DNA of 64,000 nt from Bradyrhizobium sp. CCBAU 51765 (GTDB lineage Bacteria > Pseudomonadota > Alphaproteobacteria > Rhizobiales > Xanthobacteraceae): positions 930,001-994,000 of the forward strand of contig NZ_CP030038.1 of the NCBI RefSeq assembly GCF_015291725.1, given 5' to 3'. The translations under genes and the position numbers were made by a program. The notes below the pieces were generated by a model that saw only the letters and a list, made by a program, of their open reading frames with translations, did no database searches and had not been told where the DNA came from. Shown piece after piece: positions 9,729 through 18,341 of the stretch; the first letter of the stretch is position 1; each line of letters opens with the position of its first letter.

Positions 9729-11279
9729 CTATTTGTCGAGCCATGCGTCCTTGAAGCCGTCATTGACCCCGATCCCCGTGGTGATCAGGTTCTTGACCTT
9801 GCAACGCATGATGGTCGGGAACTGCAGCTCGAGCATCCAGGCCACCGGCACGTCCTCGACCAAGATCTTCTGCGCCTTCTCGTAGATCTCCTTGCGCTTG
9901 GAATCCGGCGTCGCGACCGCGCCGTCGGCGAACAGCTTGTCGATCTCCGGGTTGGAGTAGCCCTCGACGTTGTTGAACATCTGGCCCTTGGCGATCGCAC
10001 TGGAGACGTAGTTGCGCCCCACCCCGAGTGCGGGATCGCCGTACTGGTACAAATAGGTGAAGGCGATGTCGTAGTCCCACTCCGCGATCTTCTGGTTGCC
10101 GCCGGCAACGTCGGTGGCGATCGTCTCGATGGTCATGCCGACGTCCTGGAGATTCTGCTTCACTGCTTCGCCCCAGCGCTGCCAGGTCTCGCCATAGGCG
10201 AGCGGCAGCAGGCGGATCTTCTCGCCCTTGTAGCCGGCTTCCTTCAACAGCGCCTTGGCCTTGGCCGGATCGTACGGATATTTCTTCACGTCGTCGGTGT
10301 AGAACTTGATGGTCGAGGCTGACGGGCCGGTCGCGACCTTGCCGAGCCCGTTCCAGATCACGTCCTTGGCGAAGTCGCGGTCGATCGCGTACATGATCGC
10401 CTGCCGCACCCGCTTGTCCGCGAGCGGCCCCTGGCGGTTGTTCAGCCACAGCCACGCCAGCGGCGAGAAGAACTCCCAGCCGGCGCCGGTGACGCAGGTG
10501 TCCTTCAGCTTGGACAGCCGCGGAACGTCGAAATTCTCGACCGAGCCGCCGGGCAGCACGTCGACCTTGCCGGTCTCGTACGCCACCGATCGTGCCGCGG
10601 CGTCGGGAATGACCTGCCAGTAGATCTCGTCGAGATAGGGCTTGCCCTTCTCGTGGTAGTTCGGGTTCTTGACCAGGCGGATGAACGAGCCCTTCTGCCA
10701 TTCCTTGAACATGAAGGGGCCGGTGCCCACCGGCGCGTTGTTGTAGGGATTGGTCTTCCAGTCGGTGCCTTCGTAGAGATGCTTCGGCACCATCGGCATC
10801 GAGCCGACCTCGAAGATGCCGAGGAAAGGCCCGAACGGCTGCTTCAACGTGAACACCACCGTGTAGTCGTCGGGCGCCTCGACCTTCTCGACCTGCGCGA
10901 GATTGTTGCGGGCGCGCGCGTGGGTCTGCTTCAGCATCTCGATCGAGAACAAGACGTCGGCGGCGGTGAAGGGCTTGCCGTCATGCCAGGTCACGCCCTT
11001 CTTGAGCTTGAAGGTGTAGGTCTTGGCGTCCTCGCTGACGCTCCAGCTCTCGGCAAGCTCCGGCTGCGGCTCGAGCTTGGGACTGTAGCGCAGCAGGCCT
11101 TCGAAGATGTTGCCCGACACCATCTGGGTCGGGCCGTTCTGGATCTGCGCAAGCATCAGGCCGGGTGGCTCGGGCTGGATCACGGCATTGATCGTGCCCC
11201 CTGTTTTCGGCTGTTGCGCCAGCGCCGAGGCCGTGAGGCCGCAAGCCAGGAGAAGACCAAGCAACACTCGTTTTGACAT
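9729..11279 (-). CDS. ABC transporter periplasmic substrate-binding protein (peptide/nickel family)
   Basis: A 516-residue periplasmic protein of SBP family 5. Signal peptide MSKRVLLGLLLACGLTASAL ends near residue 22 (ALAQ). The mature part has the family segments SGNIFEGLLRYSPKLEPQPE, LAESWSVSEDAKTYTFKLKK and GVTWHDGKPFTAADVLFS. It captures the ligand for the permeases and ATPase encoded downstream (9482 to 6054). The gene is first in the operon, separated from the permeases by a 200-base stretch with two palindromic repeats. The start has GAGAAAGA upstream. The bound ligand cannot be read from the sequence. Confidence 0.95.
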   Translation of the reverse strand: MSKRVLLGLLLACGLTASALAQQPKTGGTINAVIQPEPPGLMLAQIQNGPTQMVSGNIFEGLLRYSPKLEPQPELAESWSVSEDAKTYTFKLKKGVTWHDGKPFTAADVLFSIEMLKQTHARARNNLAQVEKVEAPDDYTVVFTLKQPFGPFLGIFEVGSMPMVPKHLYEGTDWKTNPYNNAPVGTGPFMFKEWQKGSFIRLVKNPNYHEKGKPYLDEIYWQVIPDAAARSVAYETGKVDVLPGGSVENFDVPRLSKLKDTCVTGAGWEFFSPLAWLWLNNRQGPLADKRVRQAIMYAIDRDFAKDVIWNGLGKVATGPSASTIKFYTDDVKKYPYDPAKAKALLKEAGYKGEKIRLLPLAYGETWQRWGEAVKQNLQDVGMTIETIATDVAGGNQKIAEWDYDIAFTYLYQYGDPALGVGRNYVSSAIAKGQMFNNVEGYSNPEIDKLFADGAVATPDSKRKEIYEKAQKILVEDVPVAWMLELQFPTIMRCKVKNLITTGIGVNDGFKDAWLDK

Positions 11280-11717
11280 GTCGTATCTTTCTCAAGCGAG
11301 GCCAGCCGTGAACGCTTCGCAACGTCCTGGCGCGCAAAGCGACGGTCGGCCCATCCCAATCCCCATCCGATATCGAGGCTCACACAGTCTCGTTCGGCGC
11401 CGCAAGATGAAAGTCTCGACAGTGTTCGCACAAAAAATGTACAGGGCGTCCTGTTTCTGCCGCGGGTCCTTCTGCGACGTCAGGCTGGCTCGCGCCGGGC
11501 GACCAGGCGGCCTCGCGGCAATGTCGGTCGTGATTGCACAAGCCTGCGCCTGCGACCAAAAGCATCAGGCCGTCATTCTGCGCCACGCGCCCGCTGCAGC
11601 ACCGGCAAGCACCTCTGCCAGTTTGTCCGCGGTGCGAAATATCGTCCTTAGAGCCGCGAGGCTACCGGTGAGTTCATGACCGTCCTCACCATCGGTCAGT
11701 GGCGGATCCGCTGCGAA
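11280..11717. other. Gap between the binding-protein gene and the irr-like gene
   Basis: About 440 bases without a convincing gene. Short open frames on both strands lack ribosome sites and family resemblance. The left end should hold the promoter of the minus-strand ABC operon. The right end leads into the FNR-type box at 11718. Confidence 0.4.
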
Positions 11718-11733
11718 TTTGATCCGGATCAAA
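11718..11733 (+). promoter_or_regulatory. FNR/FixK2-type box
   Basis: TTTGATCCGGATCAAA is a perfect 16-bp palindrome containing TTGAT-N4-ATCAA, the consensus of FNR/FixK regulators. Its centre is about 92 bases before the irr-like ATG at 11818. In bradyrhizobia FixK2 binds such boxes under low oxygen, so the irr paralogue is probably induced in microaerobic conditions. Confidence 0.75.
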
Positions 11734-11817
11734 GCCGAGCCACCGCTTTTGCGATCGAATGGCAACTGGCGGGACGCGGCATTGCGCGTCCCGTTTCCTT
11801 GAGCTGTGAGACGATCC

Positions 11818-12303
11818 ATGGACATTCAGGCCACGACGATCCCTGGGGATGACGATAGCGGGCCTGACGTCGCCGGCCTCGATCTCTCGTCGGAGGCGGG
11901 TGTGCAGCACTGCCTGCAATTGCTGAACAATGCCGGCCTGCGTCCGACGCGCCAGCGCCTGGCGCTGGGCCAGTTGCTGTTCCTGGGCGGCCATCGTCAC
12001 GTCACCGCGGAGAGCCTCTACGAAGAGGCGATGGCGACGAACGCGTATCTGTCGCTCGCGACCGTCTACAATACGCTGAACCAGTTCACCGAAGCCGGCC
12101 TGCTGCGCCGGATCGCGGCCGACGGCATCAAGTCGTTCTTCGACACCGACACGTCCGTGCATCCTCACTTCTATCTCGAAGGCGAGGATATGCTGGTCGA
12201 CGTTACCGACGGCCTAGCCTTCACAAAAGTGCCCGAGGCGCTTCCAGGCCACGAGATCGCGCGACTTGACGTCATCGTCCACCTGCGCCGGAAGAGAACG
12301 TAG
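11818..12303 (+). CDS. irr: Fur-family iron response regulator (Irr paralogue)
   Basis: A 161-residue cytoplasmic regulator. The Fur-fold winged helix spans about 30-110 with AGLRPTRQRLALGQLLF and SLATVYNTLNQFTEAGLLRR, both diagnostic of Irr. The second domain has the histidine cluster SVHPHFYLEGE at the position of the Irr haem/metal site. Unlike the well-studied Bradyrhizobium Irr, the N-terminus has no Cys-Pro haem regulatory motif; the only nearby cysteine is in QHCLQLL. So this is an Irr-type protein probably lacking that haem-triggered turnover. ATG at 11818 is preferred to GTG at 11806. A perfect FNR/FixK2 box lies upstream. Confidence 0.88.
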   Translation: MDIQATTIPGDDDSGPDVAGLDLSSEAGVQHCLQLLNNAGLRPTRQRLALGQLLFLGGHRHVTAESLYEEAMATNAYLSLATVYNTLNQFTEAGLLRRIAADGIKSFFDTDTSVHPHFYLEGEDMLVDVTDGLAFTKVPEALPGHEIARLDVIVHLRRKRT

Positions 12304-12312
12304 CGCCGCGCT

Positions 12313-13860
12313 TTACCGCAAGCCCGCCCGCCGAAATCCCTCCAGATAGTGCTCGCGATCCCCGTCATTGGCCCACGGCAGTTGCGTCGCGATCCAGTGC
12401 AGTGAGATGTTGGGTTGGGTGCGACGGAGCTCGCCGAGCGCCATCTCCGCAAGCGCTCCGTCACCCGTCATGCCTGCGGAGACCGCGAGCACCCGGTAGG
12501 CGCCGGTGAGGTCGCCGCGGTGGCGGATGGCCTCGCGCGCCAGCGCGATGGCCTCGTCATAATGCCGCTCGGTGAAGCGGGCATAGGCGGCGATACCGTG
12601 GTAGATCGCCAGTGACGGATCGCGCGGCGACAGCCGGATCGCCTTTTGCGCAGCCTCGAACGAGTCCTTCGAGCGTCCGGCATAGGACAGCGCCAGCGCG
12701 TAATAGCCCTGCGCCAGCGAGAAGTTCGGATTGAGCGCGAGCGCCTGCTCGAACTCGGACAGCGCGTCCGCAAGCCTGCGTGTCGAGAAGCAGACGCTGC
12801 CGAGCGCGGCATGGGCCCAGGCGTCCTCATGGTCGCAGCGCACCGCAGCGAGCGCGGCGGCTTCCGCGACCGGAGCGACCGCGGCCAGCTCGGCCCAGCC
12901 GAGATGCACGCCGAACATGGCGTTCACGGCCAGCAGCGACAGCGCGTGGCCGTAGTTCGGATCGATTGCAATCGCGCGCTCGAGCAGCCCCCGGGCGTCG
13001 TCGTGATCCTGCCGGGTCACGCGCCAGTAATGCGACAGCGCGCGCATCAAGAGGTCCCAGGCGTCCAGGCTCGCCGGCGGCTTGCGATGGCTGCGGAAAT
13101 TCTCGGCCGCGTGGATCTGCGGCTCGATCGCGGCGGCGATCGCGTTGGTGATCTCGTCCTGCACGGCGAAGACGTCGACGAGCTCGCGGTCATAGCGCTC
13201 GGCCCAGAGATGATTGCCCGACACGGCGTCGTTGAGCTGTGCGGTGATGCGCACCCGGTTGTCCGCCTTGCGCACGCTGCCTTCGACGACGTAGCGGACG
13301 CCGAGCTCCTCGGCGATCTGCCTGATGTGGACCGCGCGCCCCTTGTAGGTGAAGGACGAGTTGCGGGCGATCACCATGAACCAGCGCTGTTTCGACAGCG
13401 CGGTGAGGATGTCTTCGCTGATCCCGTCGCCGAAATAGTCCTGCGCGGGATCGCCGCTCATGTTCTCGAAGGCGAGCACCGCGATTGCCGGGCGGTCCGC
13501 CACGCGCGGGGGAGTGGGCACGGTTCCCGCCCGCGCGGGGGATGCTGCCGCTTCTTCCCGGACCTCGCCGACGAAACGAAAGCCCTTGCGCGGAATGGTC
13601 TTGATCAGCCGCTGGGCCGCGCCGTCGTCGCCAATCGCCTTGCGCGCGGCGTTGATCCGGCTGTTCAGGGCGGAATCCGAGACGATGCGGTCGCCCCAGA
13701 TCTGGCTGATCAGGTCACCCTTGCTGACCACTCGCGCGCGTTGCGTGACCAGATAAAGCAAGAGATCGAACACTTGCGGCTGCAACGGAACGGCTGCCCC
13801 GTCGCAAGTGAGCTCCCGCAGGTCGCCGTCGAGCACGTTGTTTTCAAAGCGAAATCGCAC
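12313..13860 (-). CDS. Winged-helix regulator with TolB-like and TPR domains
   Basis: A 515-residue protein. An OmpR/CadC-type winged helix occupies about 1-95 (VVSKGDLISQIWGDRIVSDS, then ALNSRINAARKAIGDDG and RKGFRFVGEV). The segment AIAVLAFENMSGDPAQDYFG starts the family domain often called TolB-like or adenylate-cyclase-associated (about 125-240). TPR-like repeats follow, including ALALNPNFSLAQGYYALALS. The start is GTG at 13860; the nearby ATG at 13868 is out of frame. No transmembrane segment is seen, so it is probably cytoplasmic. It converges with irr and diverges from mddA. The signal is unknown. Confidence 0.88.
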   Translation of the reverse strand: MRFRFENNVLDGDLRELTCDGAAVPLQPQVFDLLLYLVTQRARVVSKGDLISQIWGDRIVSDSALNSRINAARKAIGDDGAAQRLIKTIPRKGFRFVGEVREEAAASPARAGTVPTPPRVADRPAIAVLAFENMSGDPAQDYFGDGISEDILTALSKQRWFMVIARNSSFTYKGRAVHIRQIAEELGVRYVVEGSVRKADNRVRITAQLNDAVSGNHLWAERYDRELVDVFAVQDEITNAIAAAIEPQIHAAENFRSHRKPPASLDAWDLLMRALSHYWRVTRQDHDDARGLLERAIAIDPNYGHALSLLAVNAMFGVHLGWAELAAVAPVAEAAALAAVRCDHEDAWAHAALGSVCFSTRRLADALSEFEQALALNPNFSLAQGYYALALSYAGRSKDSFEAAQKAIRLSPRDPSLAIYHGIAAYARFTERHYDEAIALAREAIRHRGDLTGAYRVLAVSAGMTGDGALAEMALGELRRTQPNISLHWIATQLPWANDGDREHYLEGFRRAGLR

Positions 13861-13993
13861 GTTTTCATCGTCTCAAGCAAAAATCAAAGTCGTCTCAGGC
13901 GAAAATCAACTGTCCGCGAAAGTCTTGGGAAGTCCGATCCGGCATGGTGCGGAGACCAAACAGTGTCGATATCTCGGCACAACGGAGCATTTC

Positions 13994-14782
13994 ATGACCC
14001 AACTTGATCAACAGGTTCATTCCATCGGCCCGGAGGTGACGGGCTCTCGCATTTTCAAGTTCATCGCCTTTCTGTACGGAATTGCGGCATATCTCGTGTT
14101 TTTCCTCACCATTCTCTACGCCATCGGTTTCGTCATGGGGGTGATGGTGCCCAAGACCATCGACACCGGAAGCGACTCGTCGACGGTCGAGGCCCTCATC
14201 ATCAATCTCCTCCTGATGACGCTGTTCGCCCTTCAGCACAGCGTGATGGCACGCAGGCAGTTCAAGGCCTGGTGGACGCAATTCGTGCCCAAGCCGGTTG
14301 AGCGCTCGACCTATGTTCTGTTCGCGAGCCTGTCATTGCTGCTCCTGTTCTGGCAATGGCGCCCGCTGCCGTCGGTCATATGGAACGTCGAGAATCCGGA
14401 TGTTGCCGTGACGCTGGTCACGCTGTCCTTCGCCGGCTGGGTGCTGGTGTTCACCTCGACCTTCATGATCAACCATTTCGAGCTGTTCGGACTGCATCAG
14501 GTGACCGACCATCTCGCCGGCAAGGAGACGGCGCCGCCGCGCTTCAAGACGCCGCTGCTCTACAAGTTCGTTCGCCATCCGATCTATCTCGGCTTCATCA
14601 TCGCGTTCTGGGCGGCGCCGACCATGACCGTGGGCCACCTGCTGTTCGCGGCCGTGACCACGCTCTACATCTTTGTCGGCATCGCGCTCGAGGAGAACGA
14701 TCTCGTCGATCTCTTCGGCGAAGAGTATCGGCAGTACAGGCAACGCGTCTCCATGCTTATCCCCTGGCGCCGGTCGGTATAG
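13994..14782 (+). CDS. mddA: Methanethiol S-methyltransferase (MddA family)
   Basis: A 262-residue integral membrane enzyme of the NnrU/isoprenylcysteine-methyltransferase fold. It carries the family motif KFVRHPIYLGFIIAFWAAP and IALEENDLVDLFGEEYRQYR near the C-terminus. Several hydrophobic segments are visible, for example FIAFLYGIAAYLVFFLTILY. MddA proteins methylate methanethiol with S-adenosylmethionine to make dimethyl sulphide, and members occur in Bradyrhizobium. The start at 13994 has CGGAG 6-7 bases upstream; an open extension to 13808 overlaps the divergent regulator and is ignored. A 14-bp hairpin follows the gene. Confidence 0.85.
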   Translation: MTQLDQQVHSIGPEVTGSRIFKFIAFLYGIAAYLVFFLTILYAIGFVMGVMVPKTIDTGSDSSTVEALIINLLLMTLFALQHSVMARRQFKAWWTQFVPKPVERSTYVLFASLSLLLLFWQWRPLPSVIWNVENPDVAVTLVTLSFAGWVLVFTSTFMINHFELFGLHQVTDHLAGKETAPPRFKTPLLYKFVRHPIYLGFIIAFWAAPTMTVGHLLFAAVTTLYIFVGIALEENDLVDLFGEEYRQYRQRVSMLIPWRRSV

Positions 14783-14791
14783 TCTCGGCCT

Positions 14792-14829
14792 CGCCCCGCG
14801 CGTCCACCGCAAGGAGGACGCGCGGGGCG
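14792..14829 (+). terminator. Strong hairpin after mddA
   Basis: A perfect 14-bp stem (CGCCCCGCGCGTCC at 14792-14805 with 14816-14829) has a 10-base loop. There is no T run after it, so it may act as a factor-dependent terminator or mRNA end protector. It begins 10 bases past the mddA stop. Confidence 0.6.
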
Positions 14830-14873
14830 CCGACGCGCAATGATGATCCCAAAAAAAGAACGGAGACGCCCAA

Positions 14874-15296
14874 ATGAAACATGTCGGAAACTGCTTCTGT
14901 GGCGCGGTCACGGTCGAGGTCACGGGTGCACCGGAGGCGATGGGCTATTGCCATTGCCGCTCCTGCCGCTCCTGGTCGGGCGGTCCGGTCAACGCCTTCA
15001 GCCTGTGGAAGCCCGAGGCAGTGCGCATCACCGAAGGCGCTCAGAACGTCGAGACCTTCGTCAAGACGCCGCTCAGCCAGCGCAAATATTGCAGGAAGTG
15101 CGGTGGCCATCTCATGACCAACCATCCGCCGCTCGGTCTGGTCGACGTCTTCGCCGCCACCATCCCGACGCTCGCGTTCGCGCCCGGCGTCCACGTCAAC
15201 TATGCCGAGACCGTGCTGCCGATGCGCGACGGCCTGCCCAAGCTGAAGGATTTTCCGGCCGAGTTCGGCGGCAGCGGCGAGATGATGCAGGAGTAG
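14874..15296 (+). CDS. GFA-family (glutathione-dependent formaldehyde-activating-like) protein
   Basis: A 140-residue cytoplasmic zinc protein of the GFA/CENP-V fold. Cysteines are placed as in the family: C7 and C9 (NCFCGAV), C26, C28 and C31 (YCHCRSC), and a later CRKCGGH pair. Family members bind zinc and some interact with glutathione adducts; many have no known reaction. It follows mddA after a strong hairpin, so it is probably transcribed separately. The role is unproven. Confidence 0.88.
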   Translation: MKHVGNCFCGAVTVEVTGAPEAMGYCHCRSCRSWSGGPVNAFSLWKPEAVRITEGAQNVETFVKTPLSQRKYCRKCGGHLMTNHPPLGLVDVFAATIPTLAFAPGVHVNYAETVLPMRDGLPKLKDFPAEFGGSGEMMQE

Positions 15297-15320
15297 CGGC
15301 GCCTTCAGTTGAAGGCTCCT

Positions 15321-15421
15321 CCCTGCGGCCATCCTTCGAGACGCCCGCTTCAAGGCGGGCTCCGCAGGATGAGGAGCCTCATCCTGAGGAGGCGCGTAAG
15401 CGCCGTCGCGAAGGACGAGGC
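15321..15421. repeat. REP-like intergenic repeat
   Basis: An imperfect, hairpin-rich stretch with CATCCT...AGGATGAGG arms and an inner GCCCGC/GCGGGC stem (15343-15348 with 15355-15360). This composition is typical of short dispersed repeats between genes in Bradyrhizobium. The rest of the 15297-15517 gap shows nothing coding. Confidence 0.7.
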
Positions 15422-15517
15422 GTGCGCTGAGGCCTCTCCCAATGCCGAAGCTGTCTCTCGAGAGGGCGGCAGAGCGCCGCCCTCGCGGTCTTCTCCAATG
15501 GGGAGAGGGACGAAAGA

Positions 15518-15742
15518 CTAGCCGCCACGGGATTCAACGACCTTGCGGCAGGAGTCCGAGAGCTTCGACTTGTTCTCGCGCAGGCAGGCATTCATCTGCG
15601 GCGGCTTGCCGACATGTTCGGCGCAGAATTTGCTGGCGTCGCCGCGGCAGGCCATTTGCTCCTGGATCGATGGGCCGGACTGTGCAGCAGCCGGCAGGGC
15701 GGCAGCGGTGAGCAGCAGCGCGGCAAGAACCGAAATTTTCAT
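15518..15742 (-). CDS. Small secreted cysteine-rich protein
   Basis: A 74-residue protein with a clear Sec signal peptide (MKISVLAALLLTAAALPAAA, cleavage near AQS). The mature part is about 53 residues with four cysteines spaced as C-x9-C-x12-C-x9-C (MACRGDASKFC, NACLREN, SDSCRKV). This matches the cysteine-rich-repeat type of periplasmic proteins found in rhizobia. Two disulphides are likely. Function is unknown. Confidence 0.78.
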   Translation of the reverse strand: MKISVLAALLLTAAALPAAAQSGPSIQEQMACRGDASKFCAEHVGKPPQMNACLRENKSKLSDSCRKVVESRGG

Positions 15743-15977
15743 AAGGCACCTCTTTGGAATCGTGGTTGGTCCCGACCGGGATCAGGCGGGCCGGACCATC
15801 TCGCGAAGCCCAGCCGTGGGTCCATGCCATGTTCATGGCACCGGCTCTGTGTCCCGCCCGCCGTACCCCCATCTTCATGGCATGTATCCCAGCGCCGACT
15901 TTTGCCATTCAGGCTGCACCTCGGCTGCGAAACCCGGTGATTGCATCGGGACGCCGAACGGGAAGCAGGAGAACAAG

Positions 15978-16268
15978 ATGTCGAAGAGAGCTGGAGCGCT
16001 GAGCGCCGGGCTGACGATCATGGCCCTGGCGGGCGCGGCGGTGGTGTCGCTGGGCACGAGCCCGGCGCAGGCGGTGGTCTATTGCAAGACCGTCGGGGTG
16101 CCCAAGGGCTGCGTGGTGCGGCCGACTGCGGCGGTGGTGGTCGCGCCGGGAGCTCCGGTTGCGCGGGCTGCGGTGGCGACCCCCGGTGTCGGCGCGCCCG
16201 GCGTCGGCGTGCGCGCAGGTACGCCGATGAATCGCGGCGGTCCGGTCAATCGCGTCGGCGTGCGCTGA
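15978..16268 (+). CDS. Small secreted protein rich in Ala, Val, Gly and Pro
   Basis: A 96-residue product. Residues 1-32 form a signal peptide (LTIMALAGAAVVSLGTSPAQA). The mature part begins VVYCKTVGVPKGCVVRP with two cysteines that could form a disulphide, followed by a low-complexity tail of Val, Ala, Gly and Pro (GVGAPGVGVRAGTPMNRGG). GGAG lies 8 bases before the ATG. It is probably periplasmic or surface-exposed. No family function is recognised. Confidence 0.75.
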   Translation: MSKRAGALSAGLTIMALAGAAVVSLGTSPAQAVVYCKTVGVPKGCVVRPTAAVVVAPGAPVARAAVATPGVGAPGVGVRAGTPMNRGGPVNRVGVR

Positions 16269-16403
16269 TATTTCATTCGATTGATTTGATTGCATTGCTT
16301 CGGGCCAACGGAGCCTGCGGACGAACACCCCCCGTCCTCCGCAGGCAATCACCCGGCCCGTCCCCTCTCTCCGTGCGCCCCACACGTCCGGAGAGGGGGC
16401 TTT

Positions 16404-18341
16404 TCAGCCCGCAGCCATGTCGCTGTCGGGAAAGCGCTGCGGCAATTGCAGCCGCACGCGCGTGCCGGTGGCATCCGAGCTCAGGTCGAGCACCGCGTCG
16501 CAGCGCGCGGCACGGCTTCTCATGTTGCGCAGGCCACGGGCGGTCTGGCCTGCGGCCGCGGCATCGCAATTGCCGGCCATCGCAAGGCCACGGCCGTCAT
16601 CCGTGACGCTGATCACGCCGTAAGGCCCCAGGCCGCCGTCATGCGTCTCGATGGTGACCGCGACGTGGCGGGCCTGTGCGTGCTTGGCCGCGTTGGTCAC
16701 GGCCTCGTCGAGGATGCGCACGATCTGGATGACGTGCCATGGCCTCAGCTCGGGATGCAGCGGCAGGCCCTGCGGCGTCGCCACGCGCCAGTCGAGAGCG
16801 ATGTCGTGCGGCCGCAATTGCGCGGTCGCGCGCTCGCGCCAGGAGCCGAGCGCGAGCATCAGGTCGCCGCCGATGTCGTCCATGGAGTCGATGACGAGGC
16901 GCAGGTCCTTCAGCGCCGCGCGGGCCGCGTCCGTGATGGTCGCGCCCTCACTGCCGCGCTCGGACAATGCGACGATGCTCACGAGCTGCCCGCCGAGGCC
17001 GTCATGCAGGTCCCGCATCAGGCGCGTGCGCTCGTTGGCGAGCGCGGCGGCGCGGGCGCGCTCCTCTTCGCGGGCGAAGCTCGCCTTCAGCCGTTCCTCG
17101 GCTTCGCGCACGCGCGTCACGAGCTGCCCGGCAAAGCTGTCGACCTGGTTCAACGCGCGGGCAAAGCGCCAGGTCAGCCCGGCGCCGATCGCGACCAGCA
17201 TCGCCGAATAGGACAGACGCGAGACGAAGATGCGATCGTTGGTCTCGATCTCGAGCACCGTAAGCATGTCCTGGATCCAGCAGACCAGCACGATGGTCAC
17301 CGCGCAGCCGATCATGAAGCTCGCCGCGTCCTGCCGCCGTACCACCGCGGCAGCCGTGACGCAGGCCATCAGGAACAGGCAGAGCCCGACGGTGGGAATG
17401 CCGAGTACCAGGAAGAGGATCCGCGGCAGCGGCGGGCCGCCGATCAGCCCGACCACGAACACGAGGATGCCGGGCACGAACAGCAGCGTGCCGTAGCGCG
17501 GCCAGCGCCAGCCGAAGAACAGCACGCCGAACACGACGACCAGCGCGCTCTCGATCGGCGCGGACGCCAGCAGCACCGCGGCGAGCCGGGATGCGTTGGC
17601 TGGCGGCACCGGCGCCTGCGCGAACGCCTGCACCACGCCGAGCACCATCGCCACCGCCAGCACGCCATAGACCGGCTCGCGGCGCCGCATCAGCCACATG
17701 ATCGCGAGGATGACGGCCAGGATCGCCTGCCAGGCGGAGAACACCACCGGCAGCGTGACGAACAGCAGCGTGCGTGTCTCGTAGGCAGGGCGCAAGGCCG
17801 CATCCGGTCCGACATAGACGGTGTCGAGGAAGCCTTTGAGCGGCCCCCACACGAACAGCCGCACCGTGATCTCGTTGCCGCCCTCGCGCAGCAGCGAAGC
17901 GGGGATGAGCGCGATCTGCGGCGTGTTGCGGTCGGGCCGGTTGGCGTTGGCATCGCGCCGGGAGTCGAGCACGACGACGCCGTTGACGGCGACCTCGACC
18001 GCGTTGCTGAAGCGCGGCAGGAACACCGACCAGCCCGAGGCCGCATCGCCGCTCTGGAAGGTGAAGGCGCCGGTGTAGAATGGCGGGTCGGCCAGGGAGT
18101 AGCGCGACGACGTGAAATGCGGCAGCGTCACGGGGCGCGTGACGCCGTCCTCCTGCAGCGTGAATCCGCTGAGCGCAAAATCCTCGGGGTCGCTCGGTTG
18201 AAGCAGCCGCAAGCCGAGAATGGTGGCGATCACGATCAGCGCCTGGAACAGCAGATAGGGCACGAGGCGTGAGGCCAGCAGACGGCGCCGCGCGGGTTTG
18301 GCTGGTGCCTCCGTCGGTGCTTTGGCCGCGATCTCGCTCAC
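16404..18341 (-). CDS. Membrane sensor histidine kinase (NarL-type partner)
   Basis: A 645-residue inner-membrane kinase. After one N-terminal membrane segment (about 22-42) comes an extracytoplasmic domain of about 180 residues, then a multi-helix membrane region with about seven segments (VVFSAWQAILAVILAIMWLM and following). The HisKA_3-type phosphoacceptor sits in LMRDLHDGLGGQLVSIVALS with His446, and an HATPase domain ends the protein (NAAKHAQARH; DDGRGLA). The layout resembles 7TMR sensors. GTG at 18341 is chosen because it overlaps the stop of the response regulator gene (GTGA), giving translational coupling. It should phosphorylate the regulator encoded just upstream. Confidence 0.9.
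   Translation of the reverse strand: MSEIAAKAPTEAPAKPARRRLLASRLVPYLLFQALIVIATILGLRLLQPSDPEDFALSGFTLQEDGVTRPVTLPHFTSSRYSLADPPFYTGAFTFQSGDAASGWSVFLPRFSNAVEVAVNGVVVLDSRRDANANRPDRNTPQIALIPASLLREGGNEITVRLFVWGPLKGFLDTVYVGPDAALRPAYETRTLLFVTLPVVFSAWQAILAVILAIMWLMRRREPVYGVLAVAMVLGVVQAFAQAPVPPANASRLAAVLLASAPIESALVVVFGVLFFGWRWPRYGTLLFVPGILVFVVGLIGGPPLPRILFLVLGIPTVGLCLFLMACVTAAAVVRRQDAASFMIGCAVTIVLVCWIQDMLTVLEIETNDRIFVSRLSYSAMLVAIGAGLTWRFARALNQVDSFAGQLVTRVREAEERLKASFAREEERARAAALANERTRLMRDLHDGLGGQLVSIVALSERGSEGATITDAARAALKDLRLVIDSMDDIGGDLMLALGSWRERATAQLRPHDIALDWRVATPQGLPLHPELRPWHVIQIVRILDEAVTNAAKHAQARHVAVTIETHDGGLGPYGVISVTDDGRGLAMAGNCDAAAAGQTARGLRNMRSRAARCDAVLDLSSDATGTRVRLQLPQRFPDSDMAAG

Noticed and set aside
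11565..11825. 86-codon minus-strand frame across the irr upstream region
   Set aside because: It would cover the FNR box and the irr start, and shows no family pattern.
16290..18272. 660-codon plus-strand open frame
   Set aside because: It is antisense to the sensor kinase, which has the HisKA_3 motif and is coupled to its regulator.
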